A stretch of 64,000 bases of DNA from Flavobacterium sp. (GCF_027484205.1 NZ_JAIXUB010000013.1:62001-126000); one strand, 5' to 3'; counted from the stretch's first letter, positions 34,537 to 43,637 are shown. Notes: a model not told the origin generated them from the letters alone. Translations and numbers: made by a program.

Positions 34537-36837
34537 TTACTTCTTATTACTCTTCGGTTTCAAAGCTTTTTTCATTCCTTCAACTTGTTTTCTTTCAGAA
34601 GCTTTTATTGAATAAAAATGTGAAATTCCCATTTTGTATTGATTTGGAATATCATTTGGTTGAAATTGTTCATAAGCTTGCGCATTTCTTACAAAATTTG
34701 CATCTAATAATAAAGGTCTTCCTAAAGCAACCAAATCGGCTCTTCCGTTTAAAATGATTGTATTTATTTGATCAATATCTTGAATAGTTCCAGCGGTTAT
34801 TGTTGGAATATGAACTGTATTTCGAACGGCATCTGAAAATGGTGTTTGCCACATTCTGCCTGTAATTGGCTTTTGATTTGCAACCGTATTTCCTGTAGAA
34901 ACATTGATAATATCTGCTCCAGCATTTTTGAAAGCAGTTGCTATTACAATTACATCTTCTACAGAAATTCCGTTTTCTGCCCAATCGGTTGCTGAAATTC
35001 GAACTGACATTGGTTTTCCTTCTGGGAAAACAGCTCGCATTTCATTAAATACTCGTAATGGAAATTTTAATCGGTTTTCAATGTTTCCGCCAAATTCGTC
35101 AGTTCTTACATTAGTCAATGGTGATAAAAAAGAAGCTAATAAAAAACCGTGATGCGCTTGTAATTCAATCATATCAAATCTTGCATCGTTTGAATTTTTT
35201 GTAGCTTGAACAAATTGTGAAGTTATCAAATCCATATCTGCTAATGTCATTTCTTTTGGAATAATTCCACCTTCATTAAATGGAATAGCAGAAGCTGAAA
35301 GTAATTCCCAACTTTCACCCAAAAAAGTGTCTTCCCAAGGAATTTTAGACGCACCTTTTCTACCAGAATGTCCTAATTGAATTCCGATTTTTGTTTGCGT
35401 ATTTTTATGAATAAAATCGTTAATTCGTTTCCATTCAACTATTTGATTTTCATTATATATACCTGTGCAACCTAAAGTAATACGTCCAGTTTCTGAAACA
35501 GCTGTCATTTCTGTCAAAATCAATCCTAATCCTCCAATAGCTCTTGAAGTATAATGTTGGAAATGCCAATCGTTTACCAATCCATTTTTAGCCGAATATT
35601 GTCCCATTGATGACATTACAATTCGGTTTTGCAATTCTAAATCTCTTAATTTGAAATTTGAAAAAGCTGCCGATTTTGAGTTGGAAGCCTGAAGCTGGGA
35701 GTTTGAAGTTTCGAAAAACTCGTTTAAAACCTTGTCTGTAAAAGTTTTATCTCTAATTTGTAGATTTTCAAAAGTTACTTTTTTAGAACGTGTCATGCAA
35801 CCAAAGGCAAATTGATAAAAAGGATGTTGGTTGTTTCTATCCATGTTTTCAAACCAATCTAAAGACACTAAAGCGGCGTACTGAATCATTTCTACAGGAG
35901 TTCTTCGCATTTTATCGTATTGTTCAAAAGCGGCTTGGATATTGTTTTGATTTGCAATTACAGCATCCGAAAGTCCAATGGCGCAATCCATGGCTAATTT
36001 TGTTCCGGAACCAATAGAGTAGTGGGCTGTAGCTTTTGCATCACCTAATAAAACGATGTTTTCATGAAACCATTTTTCATTTGTAACATGAGGAAATTGT
36101 CGCCAATGTGATTTATTCGAAATTAGTGGATGTCCGTCTAATTCTTCTTTGAAAATTTCTGCAATTTTTGAAATTGTATCCTCTTCATTAGTCACTTCAA
36201 ACTGGAATTTTTGCCAAGTTTCATCAGAACATTCGAAAATCCATGTACTCATTCCAGGTTCGTATTGATAGGAATGAGCAACGATTACTCCGTGTTTAGT
36301 AGTTCTAAAAAAGTAAGTAAAAGCATCCAGTGGTTTTGTAGAACCTAGCCAAACGAAACGGTTTTTCTTTAAAACAACTTTGGTTCCAAATTCCTTTTCA
36401 TATTTAGAGCGAATACCACTTGAAATACCATCTGAAGCAATAATTATATCGGCATCTTTATATTGGTTTAAATCATCAATATTTTGTTCAAAATGAAGAT
36501 TTACTCCTTCTTCACGGCAACGTTGATGCAATAATTTCAACAACGTTTTACGTGAGCAACCACAAAAACCATTTCCCGCAATGTTTACATTTTGACCGTC
36601 TCTTGCAACTATAATGTCATCCCAATAGGCAAAGTTGGAACGAATTAATTCATACGATTCCATATCACGTTTTAGAAATTCACCCAAAGTTTCATCAGAA
36701 AAAACGACTCCAAATCCGAAACTATCATCGGGTTTGTTACGTTCATAGATGTCGATTTGGCAATTTGGCATTGCTTTTTGGGTAAGGATTGAAAAGTAAA
36801 GTCCTCCTGGACCACCACCAATTACTGCTATTTTCAT
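34537..36837 (-). CDS. Bifunctional salicylyl-CoA 5-hydroxylase / Old Yellow Enzyme-type oxidoreductase
   Basis: 766 aa in two parts. Residues 1-375 are a flavoprotein monooxygenase (VIGGGPGGLYFSIL FAD motif, ADIIIASDGISSGIRSKY, NIVLLGDAKATAHYSIGSG). Residues ~395-766 are an OYE/NADH:flavin oxidoreductase (NRIVMSSMGQYSA, GRIGIQLGHSGRKG-like KIGIQLGHSGRKG, GRPLLLDANFVRNA). The architecture is that of 2-aminobenzoyl-CoA monooxygenase/reductase and salicylyl-CoA 5-hydroxylase. With gentisate dioxygenase in the operon, salicylyl-CoA to gentisyl-CoA is the likely reaction. The linker (~376-392, SNSQLQASNS) is encoded by repeat-like DNA. Confidence 0.88.
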   Translation of the reverse strand: MKIAVIGGGPGGLYFSILTQKAMPNCQIDIYERNKPDDSFGFGVVFSDETLGEFLKRDMESYELIRSNFAYWDDIIVARDGQNVNIAGNGFCGCSRKTLLKLLHQRCREEGVNLHFEQNIDDLNQYKDADIIIASDGISSGIRSKYEKEFGTKVVLKKNRFVWLGSTKPLDAFTYFFRTTKHGVIVAHSYQYEPGMSTWIFECSDETWQKFQFEVTNEEDTISKIAEIFKEELDGHPLISNKSHWRQFPHVTNEKWFHENIVLLGDAKATAHYSIGSGTKLAMDCAIGLSDAVIANQNNIQAAFEQYDKMRRTPVEMIQYAALVSLDWFENMDRNNQHPFYQFAFGCMTRSKKVTFENLQIRDKTFTDKVLNEFFETSNSQLQASNSKSAAFSNFKLRDLELQNRIVMSSMGQYSAKNGLVNDWHFQHYTSRAIGGLGLILTEMTAVSETGRITLGCTGIYNENQIVEWKRINDFIHKNTQTKIGIQLGHSGRKGASKIPWEDTFLGESWELLSASAIPFNEGGIIPKEMTLADMDLITSQFVQATKNSNDARFDMIELQAHHGFLLASFLSPLTNVRTDEFGGNIENRLKFPLRVFNEMRAVFPEGKPMSVRISATDWAENGISVEDVIVIATAFKNAGADIINVSTGNTVANQKPITGRMWQTPFSDAVRNTVHIPTITAGTIQDIDQINTIILNGRADLVALGRPLLLDANFVRNAQAYEQFQPNDIPNQYKMGISHFYSIKASERKQVEGMKKALKPKSNKK

Positions 36838-36888
36838 TTATACAGAACTTATTTTCAGTATCTCTTTTAAGATACTTTATATTTTTAT

Positions 36889-37488
36889 TTAACTTCTTTT
36901 GATAGAGAACATTTCTCCTATTTTACTATAATTTGAACCTGCTAATCTTGAAACTGGCTTGTAATTTTCCATATTGATTTTGTAATTATCTAAAAGAACA
37001 TCGTCATCAAAATGCATCATTACAATTTCACCTACAATCATAGTCGCTCCATTATTTTCAGAATGTGGCATAGTGTAAGTATGAATCATTTTGCACTCAA
37101 AAGAAATTTTAGATTCTTTAACTCGTTTTGGTTGTATCAAGTCGCTATCAATAGGAGTAAGATTGGCATATTTAAATTCATCTTCATTAGATGGTATTTC
37201 TGCCGATGTCATGTTCATTGCTTCTACAACTTCTTCAGTAACCATGTTTACTACAAATTCGTTATTTTGAAGTATGTTGTTCAAGGTGTCTTTGTTGTTT
37301 CCTTTGTTTTTTGCAGTAGAAAACATAATGTGTTTTTCTCCTACAATATTGAAATAGGAAAAAGGAGCAAGGTTATTTACGCCATTATTATCAATGGTAG
37401 AAATCCAACCAATAGGTCTTGGAATGATTGAACCTGTTAGTAATTTATATACTGCAGAATGTTCTAACTCGTTTGGGTCGAATTGCAT
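36889..37488 (-). CDS. Flavin reductase-like domain protein
   Basis: 199 aa from the ATG at 37488 (MQFDPNELEHSAVYKLLTGS); an upstream frame to 37551 adds a basic stretch untypical of the family. The core GSIIPRPIGWISTIDNNGVNNLAPFSYFN, FVVNMVTEEVVEAMN and a late GEIVMMHFDDDVLLDNY are the DIM6/NTAB flavin reductase pattern. It may supply reduced flavin or act as an FMN-binding partner of the hydroxylase. It is the first gene of the aromatic operon. Confidence 0.85.
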   Translation of the reverse strand: MQFDPNELEHSAVYKLLTGSIIPRPIGWISTIDNNGVNNLAPFSYFNIVGEKHIMFSTAKNKGNNKDTLNNILQNNEFVVNMVTEEVVEAMNMTSAEIPSNEDEFKYANLTPIDSDLIQPKRVKESKISFECKMIHTYTMPHSENNGATMIVGEIVMMHFDDDVLLDNYKINMENYKPVSRLAGSNYSKIGEMFSIKRS

Positions 37489-37797
37489 TTTAAGTTTAGT
37501 TTGTTGTACACAAATTAAAGCTATTTTTTTTAATTTTTTGAGTGTTTTCAAAAATTATAATATGTCTGTTGAATATCTATAAAAAATATTTTTGGAAACA
37601 GATTTTAGAAATTCTAATAATTTTTATAATGTATTAGATTCGGGGAATGTTTAAAGGTTTTTGCTCTAAATTTATTAACGCAAAAATCACTTGAATTAAC
37701 AATTGATTCGTAAATTGAACGATATCCTTGTTTATTCAAGTGATGAGCATAAAATGATAAGTAACTTCTAAGAATTATAAAGTAGAATCATTTATTG
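37489..37797. other. 309-bp intergenic region upstream of the aromatic operon
   Basis: No gene is visible here. The left part must hold the promoter of the minus-strand aromatic operon, but no clean TAnnTTTG is found (TAGCTTTA near 37522 is the nearest). The right part is the 3' side of the 194-aa gene and contains a perfect inverted repeat at 37686-37744. Confidence 0.6.
37686..37744. repeat. Perfect 11-bp inverted repeat
   Basis: ATCACTTGAAT (37686-37696) and ATTCAAGTGAT (37734-37744) are exact inverted copies 37 nt apart. The position, downstream of the 194-aa gene and upstream of the aromatic operon, fits either a long-loop hairpin in the 3' region or paired sites for a regulator of the operon. 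Confidence 0.55.
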
Positions 37798-38382
37798 TTA
37801 GTATCTAGATCCATTCAAACGAAGAGGTTCTCCTTTTGAAAGCACAATTTTACCATCAGCACCTATACTTGCTTTTGGACCACCAGTAATGGTTTGCATA
37901 TTCATATCTTCTCTAAAAGGCCATGGCGGTCCAGCATATTCGCCAGCACTAGATAAGTCTGAACTTCCTTCAAAAATATCAGCTAGTGCTTTGGCTCCCA
38001 TAGCAGGTGTCATCGTTGCTAATGCACCAGCAACAGTTCCTTCAATTACAATTGAAGACAAAGAAAGAGCACCTCCAGAGACTAAAGCGGATGCTCCTAA
38101 ACTTCCAGCAACTCCAGCAAAAGCAGAATATCCTCCAGTAACTGCACCAAGCAAAACACCTCCAACAATTGCAGCAATTGGCCATACACAGTCCCAAGTA
38201 TCAATATCGAGTGTGTTGTTTGGAGATATTCTAGCTTTTACTGTAAACCAAACTGCTCCTGTATCTCTTCTGAAAACTTGTCCTGGCTGAACCAGTTCAT
38301 AATATAATGGACCAACTTGGTTAAGAGAAATAATCAGAGGCCATTGTGTGTCATTTTTGATTTGAAATCCGGGTGTTATCAT
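37798..38382 (-). CDS. Hypothetical protein with beta-rich N-terminus and Gly/Ala-rich hydrophobic core
   Basis: 194 aa. Residues 1-60 are strand-rich (FQIKNDTQWPLIISLNQVGP; GQVFRRDTGAVWFTVKARI). Residues ~68-140 are small-residue-rich and hydrophobic (IVGGVLLGAVTGGYSAFAGVA, then GSLGASALVSGGALSLSS), like a membrane-inserting hairpin or glycine-zipper. The C-terminus is polar. No signal peptide is visible. It lies 12 nt after the 113-aa gene, in one small operon next to lodAB. The fold suggests membrane interaction, but I do not recognise a family. Confidence 0.65.
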   Translation of the reverse strand: MITPGFQIKNDTQWPLIISLNQVGPLYYELVQPGQVFRRDTGAVWFTVKARISPNNTLDIDTWDCVWPIAAIVGGVLLGAVTGGYSAFAGVAGSLGASALVSGGALSLSSIVIEGTVAGALATMTPAMGAKALADIFEGSSDLSSAGEYAGPPWPFREDMNMQTITGGPKASIGADGKIVLSKGEPLRLNGSRY

Positions 38383-38394
38383 ACTACTGAATTT

Positions 38395-38736
38395 TTAAAG
38401 TTTATTTGATTTTAAGTTGCTAAAAAGAGACCAAACTTGAGGTGTTTGTTCTAATACCTTTTCTTGCAAGGCATGAATTAGTTTGTGTCTGTTTTTAAGT
38501 AAATCGGCATGTTTTTCGTCTTCTACGAGGTACTTTACCGATTGGTTTTCGTATTCAGAATTACCTTCAAAAAATTTAACACTGAATTTGTCGTCACCAA
38601 AACGTATGTCAAATTTAAATCCGTTTACTTCATCGTCATTCCCTTCAAAATGAAAGAATGAGAATCCGACAACTTCCGGTAATAACCGACCTGCATTTAA
38701 AGCATCATTTGGTTTTGATAATTGATTTTTTTCCAT
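38395..38736 (-). CDS. Hypothetical soluble protein near lodAB
   Basis: 113 aa, no export signal. It has a beta-rich centre (EVVGFSFFHFEGNDDEVNGF and FDIRFGDDKFSVKFFEG) and a helical C-terminus (NRHKLIHALQEKVLEQTPQVW). It is the first gene of a two-gene unit with the 194-aa protein, with a good -7 element 55 nt upstream. Family not recognised. It might be a chaperone or immunity-like partner of its neighbour, which is only a guess from pairing. Confidence 0.65.
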   Translation of the reverse strand: MEKNQLSKPNDALNAGRLLPEVVGFSFFHFEGNDDEVNGFKFDIRFGDDKFSVKFFEGNSEYENQSVKYLVEDEKHADLLKNRHKLIHALQEKVLEQTPQVWSLFSNLKSNKL

Positions 38737-38790
38737 TGAATGAATTTTATGATTAATAGATTTTTTTGCTCATATCCATTATAAGCAATT

Positions 38791-38798
38791 CAAATTTA
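38791..38798 (-). promoter_or_regulatory. Candidate -7 element for the 113-aa/194-aa pair
   Basis: Minus strand TAAATTTG is a perfect TAnnTTTG and lies 55 nt upstream of the start codon at 38736, inside a 222-bp gap. This implies the two small genes are transcribed separately from lodAB. Confidence 0.45.
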
Positions 38799-38958
38799 CC
38801 AAATCAAAAATTCAGAAAATAGAGTAAATACACCTGTTTTTTTTTGGAAATAAAAGAATAGTAATTAAGCTTTTAGAATACGAATAAACAATTGATATCA
38901 AAATTATTTTTTAGTAGAATCAAATACTTTTTTTATAATCAAAAGGCTAATTCAAAAA

Positions 38959-40098
38959 TCAGATTCTTCTTTTCCAAAACTCGGAATCTTTCCAGCGTAA
39001 TTCTTGACTGTAGAAAATGCGTTTGTGTTTCAGGTAGTGTTCCCAAATTTGATTAATTTGGTTTGTGTAAGTTGTTTGAAATTGTTGTTGCTTTTTGAGG
39101 TTGAGCTCATTTATAATTTCAAATTCCTGAAGTAAATCTGTGAGTTGAAGTGCACTTGCCATAGCATTAAACATTCCTTGAGATGATAACGGATCAAAAC
39201 TGATTGCGGCATCTCCTAAAGCTGCCCATTGTTGTCCAGCTACTTGAAAAAGTTTAGTTGAGTTGGCTGAAACGGTTCCGTTAAATTGTATGTTATGCTT
39301 ATTTTTGGATATTATACTCTCCATTTGAGGATTTGCTAAAGCCAATTGTAGAAAGGCATCTTTGCTTTTTAGATTGGCGCGTTCCATCAAATCGGAATCG
39401 GTTTGTAAAGCCAAAACTCGTTTGTTGTTTGGTAATGGTGCACTATACCACCATCCCAATTCATCTGCTGAAATGGTGCTCAATTTTGATATTTCTTCAT
39501 TAGTTAAGGTAGCCCAACAGCTAATAAGTTTATCAATAACTTCACGTTCTATGCCTAATTTTCTTGCAAAATGAGATTGTCTTCCACTAGCATCAATTAC
39601 AAATTTAGCTTTGATAGTTAACGTTTCTGAAGGTGTATTATTAGTTGTAAAATTCAATATCCAATGAAGGTTTTCATATTGACAATGATGTAATTTGTAA
39701 CCCCAAAAACAATCAATAATACGTTGCTGAGTACTTTCACGCAAGTAAATTTCAAATTCTTTTCGGTTTAATTGCCAGCCAAATCCGTCGGGATTTCTCA
39801 AAGAATCAGTAATCTGCACTTTTTCGCTTCCCCAATAAGATTGTATTCCATTGTTTCGTTGCTGGATTTTTTTTTCTGATGTCGTAATTTTATTTTCAAA
39901 TTCTTCAATCAAATTGAGACGTTTTAGAATACGTCGTGCTGCTGGTGCAAGACATTCGCCAATTCGATCTATAGGTTCTACAAGTTTATCAATTACAGCC
40001 ACTTTATAGCAATCTGAAAGAGCGATGGCAGCAGTACAACCTGCAACGCCACCGCCTATAATTGCTATATCAACTTCTGTAGGTTGATTTGTTTTCAT
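38959..40098 (-). CDS. LodB-like FAD-dependent oxidoreductase (LodA maturation)
   Basis: 379 aa. N-terminal Rossmann FAD motif DIAIIGGGVAGCTAAIAL, then IGECLAPAARRILKRL, KFVIDASGRQSHFARKLG and the C-terminal FAD motif GDAAISFDPLSSQGMFNAM. LodB-type flavoproteins are needed to build the cysteine tryptophylquinone cofactor of LodA-type oxidases, probably by hydroxylating the precursor tryptophan. It lies 18 nt downstream of the lodA-like gene in the same direction, as in known lodAB pairs. A tryptophan halogenase-like enzyme is the alternative but fits the context less well. Confidence 0.85.
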   Translation of the reverse strand: MKTNQPTEVDIAIIGGGVAGCTAAIALSDCYKVAVIDKLVEPIDRIGECLAPAARRILKRLNLIEEFENKITTSEKKIQQRNNGIQSYWGSEKVQITDSLRNPDGFGWQLNRKEFEIYLRESTQQRIIDCFWGYKLHHCQYENLHWILNFTTNNTPSETLTIKAKFVIDASGRQSHFARKLGIEREVIDKLISCWATLTNEEISKLSTISADELGWWYSAPLPNNKRVLALQTDSDLMERANLKSKDAFLQLALANPQMESIISKNKHNIQFNGTVSANSTKLFQVAGQQWAALGDAAISFDPLSSQGMFNAMASALQLTDLLQEFEIINELNLKKQQQFQTTYTNQINQIWEHYLKHKRIFYSQELRWKDSEFWKRRI

Positions 40099-40116
40099 AT
40101 AAATTAAACGTTACTT

Positions 40117-43100
40117 TTATTTTGGTTCGTAACGATGGAAACGATTTCCTTTGTCTGTCATGCCCAGATTAACTCTATTACCTCCAGGATGTTTAGCTCT
40201 CACTAATTGTGTTGTTTTTGAAGATAATAAATTCAATAATTTTTGTACACTTGGAGACGATTGGAAATCATCGGTTAATTCGGTTTCTACTAATTCAATC
40301 AACTGATTTTTGGCGTTAGAAAGCATATCTTGTTCAGTAAACAAATCCTTATCGGATAATTGAGTAACGGCCAATTTTAGAACACCTTGCACATTTTTAT
40401 CAAGGGATTTTTTAGTTTTTAAGATACCTTGAAGTTCTTTCAGTGCTTCTTTAAGTAAATTAGCTTCTTGCTCTGGTGTTGGTGTGAGTCCAACTTGCAT
40501 AATCATTGGGAAGTTTTCACTATTTTCAACTCCTTTTTGTGGTTGCACTACGGCTAATTTATCAAAATATTTAACCATACTATTAATTTGATTGGTATAG
40601 GTTGGATCTTGACCGTCAAGAGGTAAATCGTCAAGCCACATTCTACGATATGCAAAAGCTTGTTTACGTGTTTCTTCAGGAAGATTAGGATTGATGGCTT
40701 CTTTGTAACGTTCTTCATCTAAAATATTATTTGGAACACGTGCTGGCCAAAATGTTGGAACATAAGGATCATAAGTAGAAACATATCCATCACGACAACT
40801 TGCAGTATCCGTTTGCCATGGAATTGCCATCCATCTAGTAATTCCTCCTGCAACTTGACCGCCTAAAAGTGGTCCTTTTGCTAAGGTAAATACATCACTA
40901 GTCATTGTTGGACCATAATATGAAGTATCTACCAAAGGAGTTTTTGGTGCATGTAATAATCGAAATGGCGCCATGTACATACCTGCAGTTCTCATTGGCC
41001 AAGTCATTTCACAACCTGGATGAAAAGCATCTGCCAAACAAAATTCCATTGCGGCTTTGGTCATCATATCTGGTTGTTCAGCGACAGGTAATTTATCTAA
41101 AGTAATTGGTTCAGGAATATGAGGACAGCCTGTCATATCAATATAGTCGGCATCAAAATCACCCATTACCCATTGGTCTAAAAATGCCAATTGTAAGTTT
41201 GATAATGCTGCATGTTGTCGTACAGAACCTTCAGAAGGAATACTTATGGCATCACCGTACAACCATGGCCAAAGTTGTGGTGCTTCTGCTCCAGATGAAT
41301 CAAATCGTCTGAAATTATTAGAAATTGTACGTCGCATTTCCATATTGGCAGACGAAGGATCATTCAACCGTACTTTCCATTTAGAAGTAGTATAATCAAA
41401 TTGTCCACCCCAACCAAAAGCTGCTGCAAATCCTGCATTTACCCATTGTAAATTTGTCATACGTTCAAAAATTGGTAATATGTCTTTAGTGAATGAAGGT
41501 CGAACAGGACGTGTTAACATTCCAGAACTTACGGCAACATCTCGCATTAAATCCCACATAGTTCGCACTGATTTTTGCATTGGAGCATAATCAGGCGGAG
41601 CACAAATTACCCAAGCTGGATCAACTTTGAGTGATACGCCATTGTATTCAACTTCGGCTGTAACTGGACCATCGGAAATATCATCATACCAACCTTCATT
41701 ATTAGCAAAAGTAATGGCGATGTCACCTTTTAAGTTTTCTGATAATCCGTGTCCGCCAAGCATAATTAAGCGACCTTTTTCATCCGTACGCATTTCTCCC
41801 AAATACACTGGTTTTTCTTGAAATTTTCCAACAAATTCGTGACCACTTTTTATATTTGGTTTACTGATTGTTTGTAATCCGCCATCAATAATAAGTGAAT
41901 TACGATCTTTTAGATCAATGTTTCTAAGTAATGATGGTGGAGCAGTGGCAGCATCTGGAATATCCAATGCCATTTGAAACTGATACCATGAGGCTTTTTG
42001 GTTTGCCAAATGTGAATGCCAAGTAATTTTTGAATTCTCAGATGTTAATTCTTTTATAGCTTTTCCAGCTGCATTGAAACCATAAATTCGGAATTGCGCA
42101 GCTTGACGTTTCAATGCTCCAGTGGCATCTCTGTATGCATTTTCATCTGACATTGGAACAGGTTCTGAAACCAATGGACCAATAAAAAATTCGTTTTCAC
42201 TATTTCCAACGCGCATTACACCAATTGGAGGGTAAATTCCTGCTTTTACAATACAATCACTGTTTTCATCGATATTACCTTTGAAAGGACGATTGATTGT
42301 TTCTGGTTCTTGTGTGGAAAGTCCGTTTGCTTGATGTCTTACATGTGAGCTTGCCGCATAAACTACTTTTCGTGTAGCTGCAATTGAGCCAAGAGGTTCG
42401 TGTTGTGCTAAAATTCGAAAGATATTAAAGGAAAGGTTATTTCCAAACTCCGATTGACCGATGGCGCAAATGTCTTGTTGTGGAAAATGTAATTCGGCTA
42501 TACTAATGTAAGGACTTTCTTCGGTGCTCCAAACTGCTTGCGCATCATCAAGAGGCATTGTTTTATCATTTGTGCGTAGCTGAATTTCAAATCTAAATTT
42601 AGCAGGTTGTTGACGCAGACGTTGTTGCAAATCGAGAGCCAAATAATTGTTATCGTTAAATGGCGCACCTTGGTAGGTATCTTCTGGAACCAAACGGTAT
42701 TTTACGATTTGTTTGTCACCCAGTTTAAAAGGAAGAATGGCCCAATAACTTGCACTCAAGCAACTCGCTTCAACTTTACTCATTGCATTTAGAATAGCTG
42801 ACAATTCTGGATGTTTATTGATATAGGTATCATAATCTTTATCTACTACACCTGCGGTTGTGAAACTACACATTTGTTGTGCATCACGTGCAAAAAAGCG
42901 ATCTATATTTTGAAAGATAAAATCAGCATTGTTACCTTCACCCAATAATTTTGGTCCTTTAACTCCAAATAATTTTAATCCTAATCCGAGTGTAGAATGC
43001 AAATCGGGTGAAGTTGGAGATGTATCACTTGAAAAACGTACAGCACATTCGTAGGAAGTACCATCGAAAATACCAATTTTAAATTTTGAATCAATATTTT

Positions 43101-43344
43101 TATTGATTGTAAAAGTTCCGTATGCAATTCCGTGTTGCTTACGAAAAACTGGTCGTTCAGCAGGTTTTTGTCCATTTTCAATGCGGGTTTTTTGGCCCAT
43201 TTCAACAAACATTTCCTCCAGACGTTGTGTAACTACTTTAAGGTTGCCGTCACTATCCCAACAAGCAACATTATTTGCTGTTGGTTTACTTTTAAATGCA
43301 TTTGTAGCATTATTTTTTTTTTGGTTGTTGGATTTTTCTGCCAT
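40117..43344 (-). CDS. Fusion of catalase-like domain and LodA/GoxA-type CTQ oxidase
   Basis: 1075 aa, without a signal peptide. Residues ~25-350 resemble the catalase superfamily: PVFRKQHGIAYGTFTI (distal-His region), CAVRFSSDTSPTSPDLHS, TLGLGLKLFGVKGPKLLG, FIFQNIDRFFARDAQQM. Residues ~365-1000 are LodA-like: AGIYPPIGVMRVGNSENEF, PAWVICAPPDYAP, FHPGCEMTWPMR (Cys778) and GGITRWMAIPWQTD (Trp843). Cys778 and Trp843 are 65 apart, as are Cys516 and Trp581 that form CTQ in Marinomonas LodA. It would deaminate an amino acid, releasing H2O2 and ammonia, with the catalase-like part possibly removing the peroxide. Confidence 0.8.
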   Translation of the reverse strand: MAEKSNNQKKNNATNAFKSKPTANNVACWDSDGNLKVVTQRLEEMFVEMGQKTRIENGQKPAERPVFRKQHGIAYGTFTINKNIDSKFKIGIFDGTSYECAVRFSSDTSPTSPDLHSTLGLGLKLFGVKGPKLLGEGNNADFIFQNIDRFFARDAQQMCSFTTAGVVDKDYDTYINKHPELSAILNAMSKVEASCLSASYWAILPFKLGDKQIVKYRLVPEDTYQGAPFNDNNYLALDLQQRLRQQPAKFRFEIQLRTNDKTMPLDDAQAVWSTEESPYISIAELHFPQQDICAIGQSEFGNNLSFNIFRILAQHEPLGSIAATRKVVYAASSHVRHQANGLSTQEPETINRPFKGNIDENSDCIVKAGIYPPIGVMRVGNSENEFFIGPLVSEPVPMSDENAYRDATGALKRQAAQFRIYGFNAAGKAIKELTSENSKITWHSHLANQKASWYQFQMALDIPDAATAPPSLLRNIDLKDRNSLIIDGGLQTISKPNIKSGHEFVGKFQEKPVYLGEMRTDEKGRLIMLGGHGLSENLKGDIAITFANNEGWYDDISDGPVTAEVEYNGVSLKVDPAWVICAPPDYAPMQKSVRTMWDLMRDVAVSSGMLTRPVRPSFTKDILPIFERMTNLQWVNAGFAAAFGWGGQFDYTTSKWKVRLNDPSSANMEMRRTISNNFRRFDSSGAEAPQLWPWLYGDAISIPSEGSVRQHAALSNLQLAFLDQWVMGDFDADYIDMTGCPHIPEPITLDKLPVAEQPDMMTKAAMEFCLADAFHPGCEMTWPMRTAGMYMAPFRLLHAPKTPLVDTSYYGPTMTSDVFTLAKGPLLGGQVAGGITRWMAIPWQTDTASCRDGYVSTYDPYVPTFWPARVPNNILDEERYKEAINPNLPEETRKQAFAYRRMWLDDLPLDGQDPTYTNQINSMVKYFDKLAVVQPQKGVENSENFPMIMQVGLTPTPEQEANLLKEALKELQGILKTKKSLDKNVQGVLKLAVTQLSDKDLFTEQDMLSNAKNQLIELVETELTDDFQSSPSVQKLLNLLSSKTTQLVRAKHPGGNRVNLGMTDKGNRFHRYEPK

Positions 43345-43377
43345 AGTTTATAAAATTTGGTTAGTAAGTCAATAGTT

Positions 43378-43385
43378 CAAAATTA
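43378..43385 (-). promoter_or_regulatory. Candidate -7 element of lodAB
   Basis: TAATTTTG on the minus strand matches TAnnTTTG and lies 34 nt upstream of the lodA-like start codon. No clear -33 box is visible. Confidence 0.45.
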
Positions 43386-43508
43386 GCCAAACTTACAATC
43401 ATGATATAGCGTATAAATACGTGTTTTATGTTATTTAGTTATGGATTTTAAATTACACATAATCTAATAAAGATTTTTAATCCACTTTTTATGAGTTTTA
43501 TAAATACG

Positions 43509-43553
43509 CTTTAAAATTGCACTAAACACAATTTTTACCCTTTAAAATTGCAC
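43509..43553. repeat. Direct repeat upstream of the InsA-like regulator
   Basis: CTTTAAAATTGCAC occurs exactly twice (43509-43522 and 43540-43553) with a 31-bp period, about three helical turns. It lies ~85 bp upstream of a zinc-ribbon/HTH gene and on the far side of the lodAB promoter, so it may be a tandem binding site. Confidence 0.6.
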
Positions 43554-43596
43554 ACTCAATAATTTTAATGCAAAAAAAATATAAAAAATGTTTTTA

Positions 43597-43604
43597 TATA
43601 TTTG
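43597..43604 (+). promoter_or_regulatory. -7 element of the InsA-like regulator gene
   Basis: TATATTTG is a perfect TAnnTTTG, 33 nt before the ATG. The overlapping TTTGCTAAATT reads AATTTAGCAAA on the other strand, which shares nine bases with the box upstream of prpE and acs. Confidence 0.5.
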
Positions 43605-43637
43605 CTAAATTAGTATATTTATGCAAAATTTATATAT

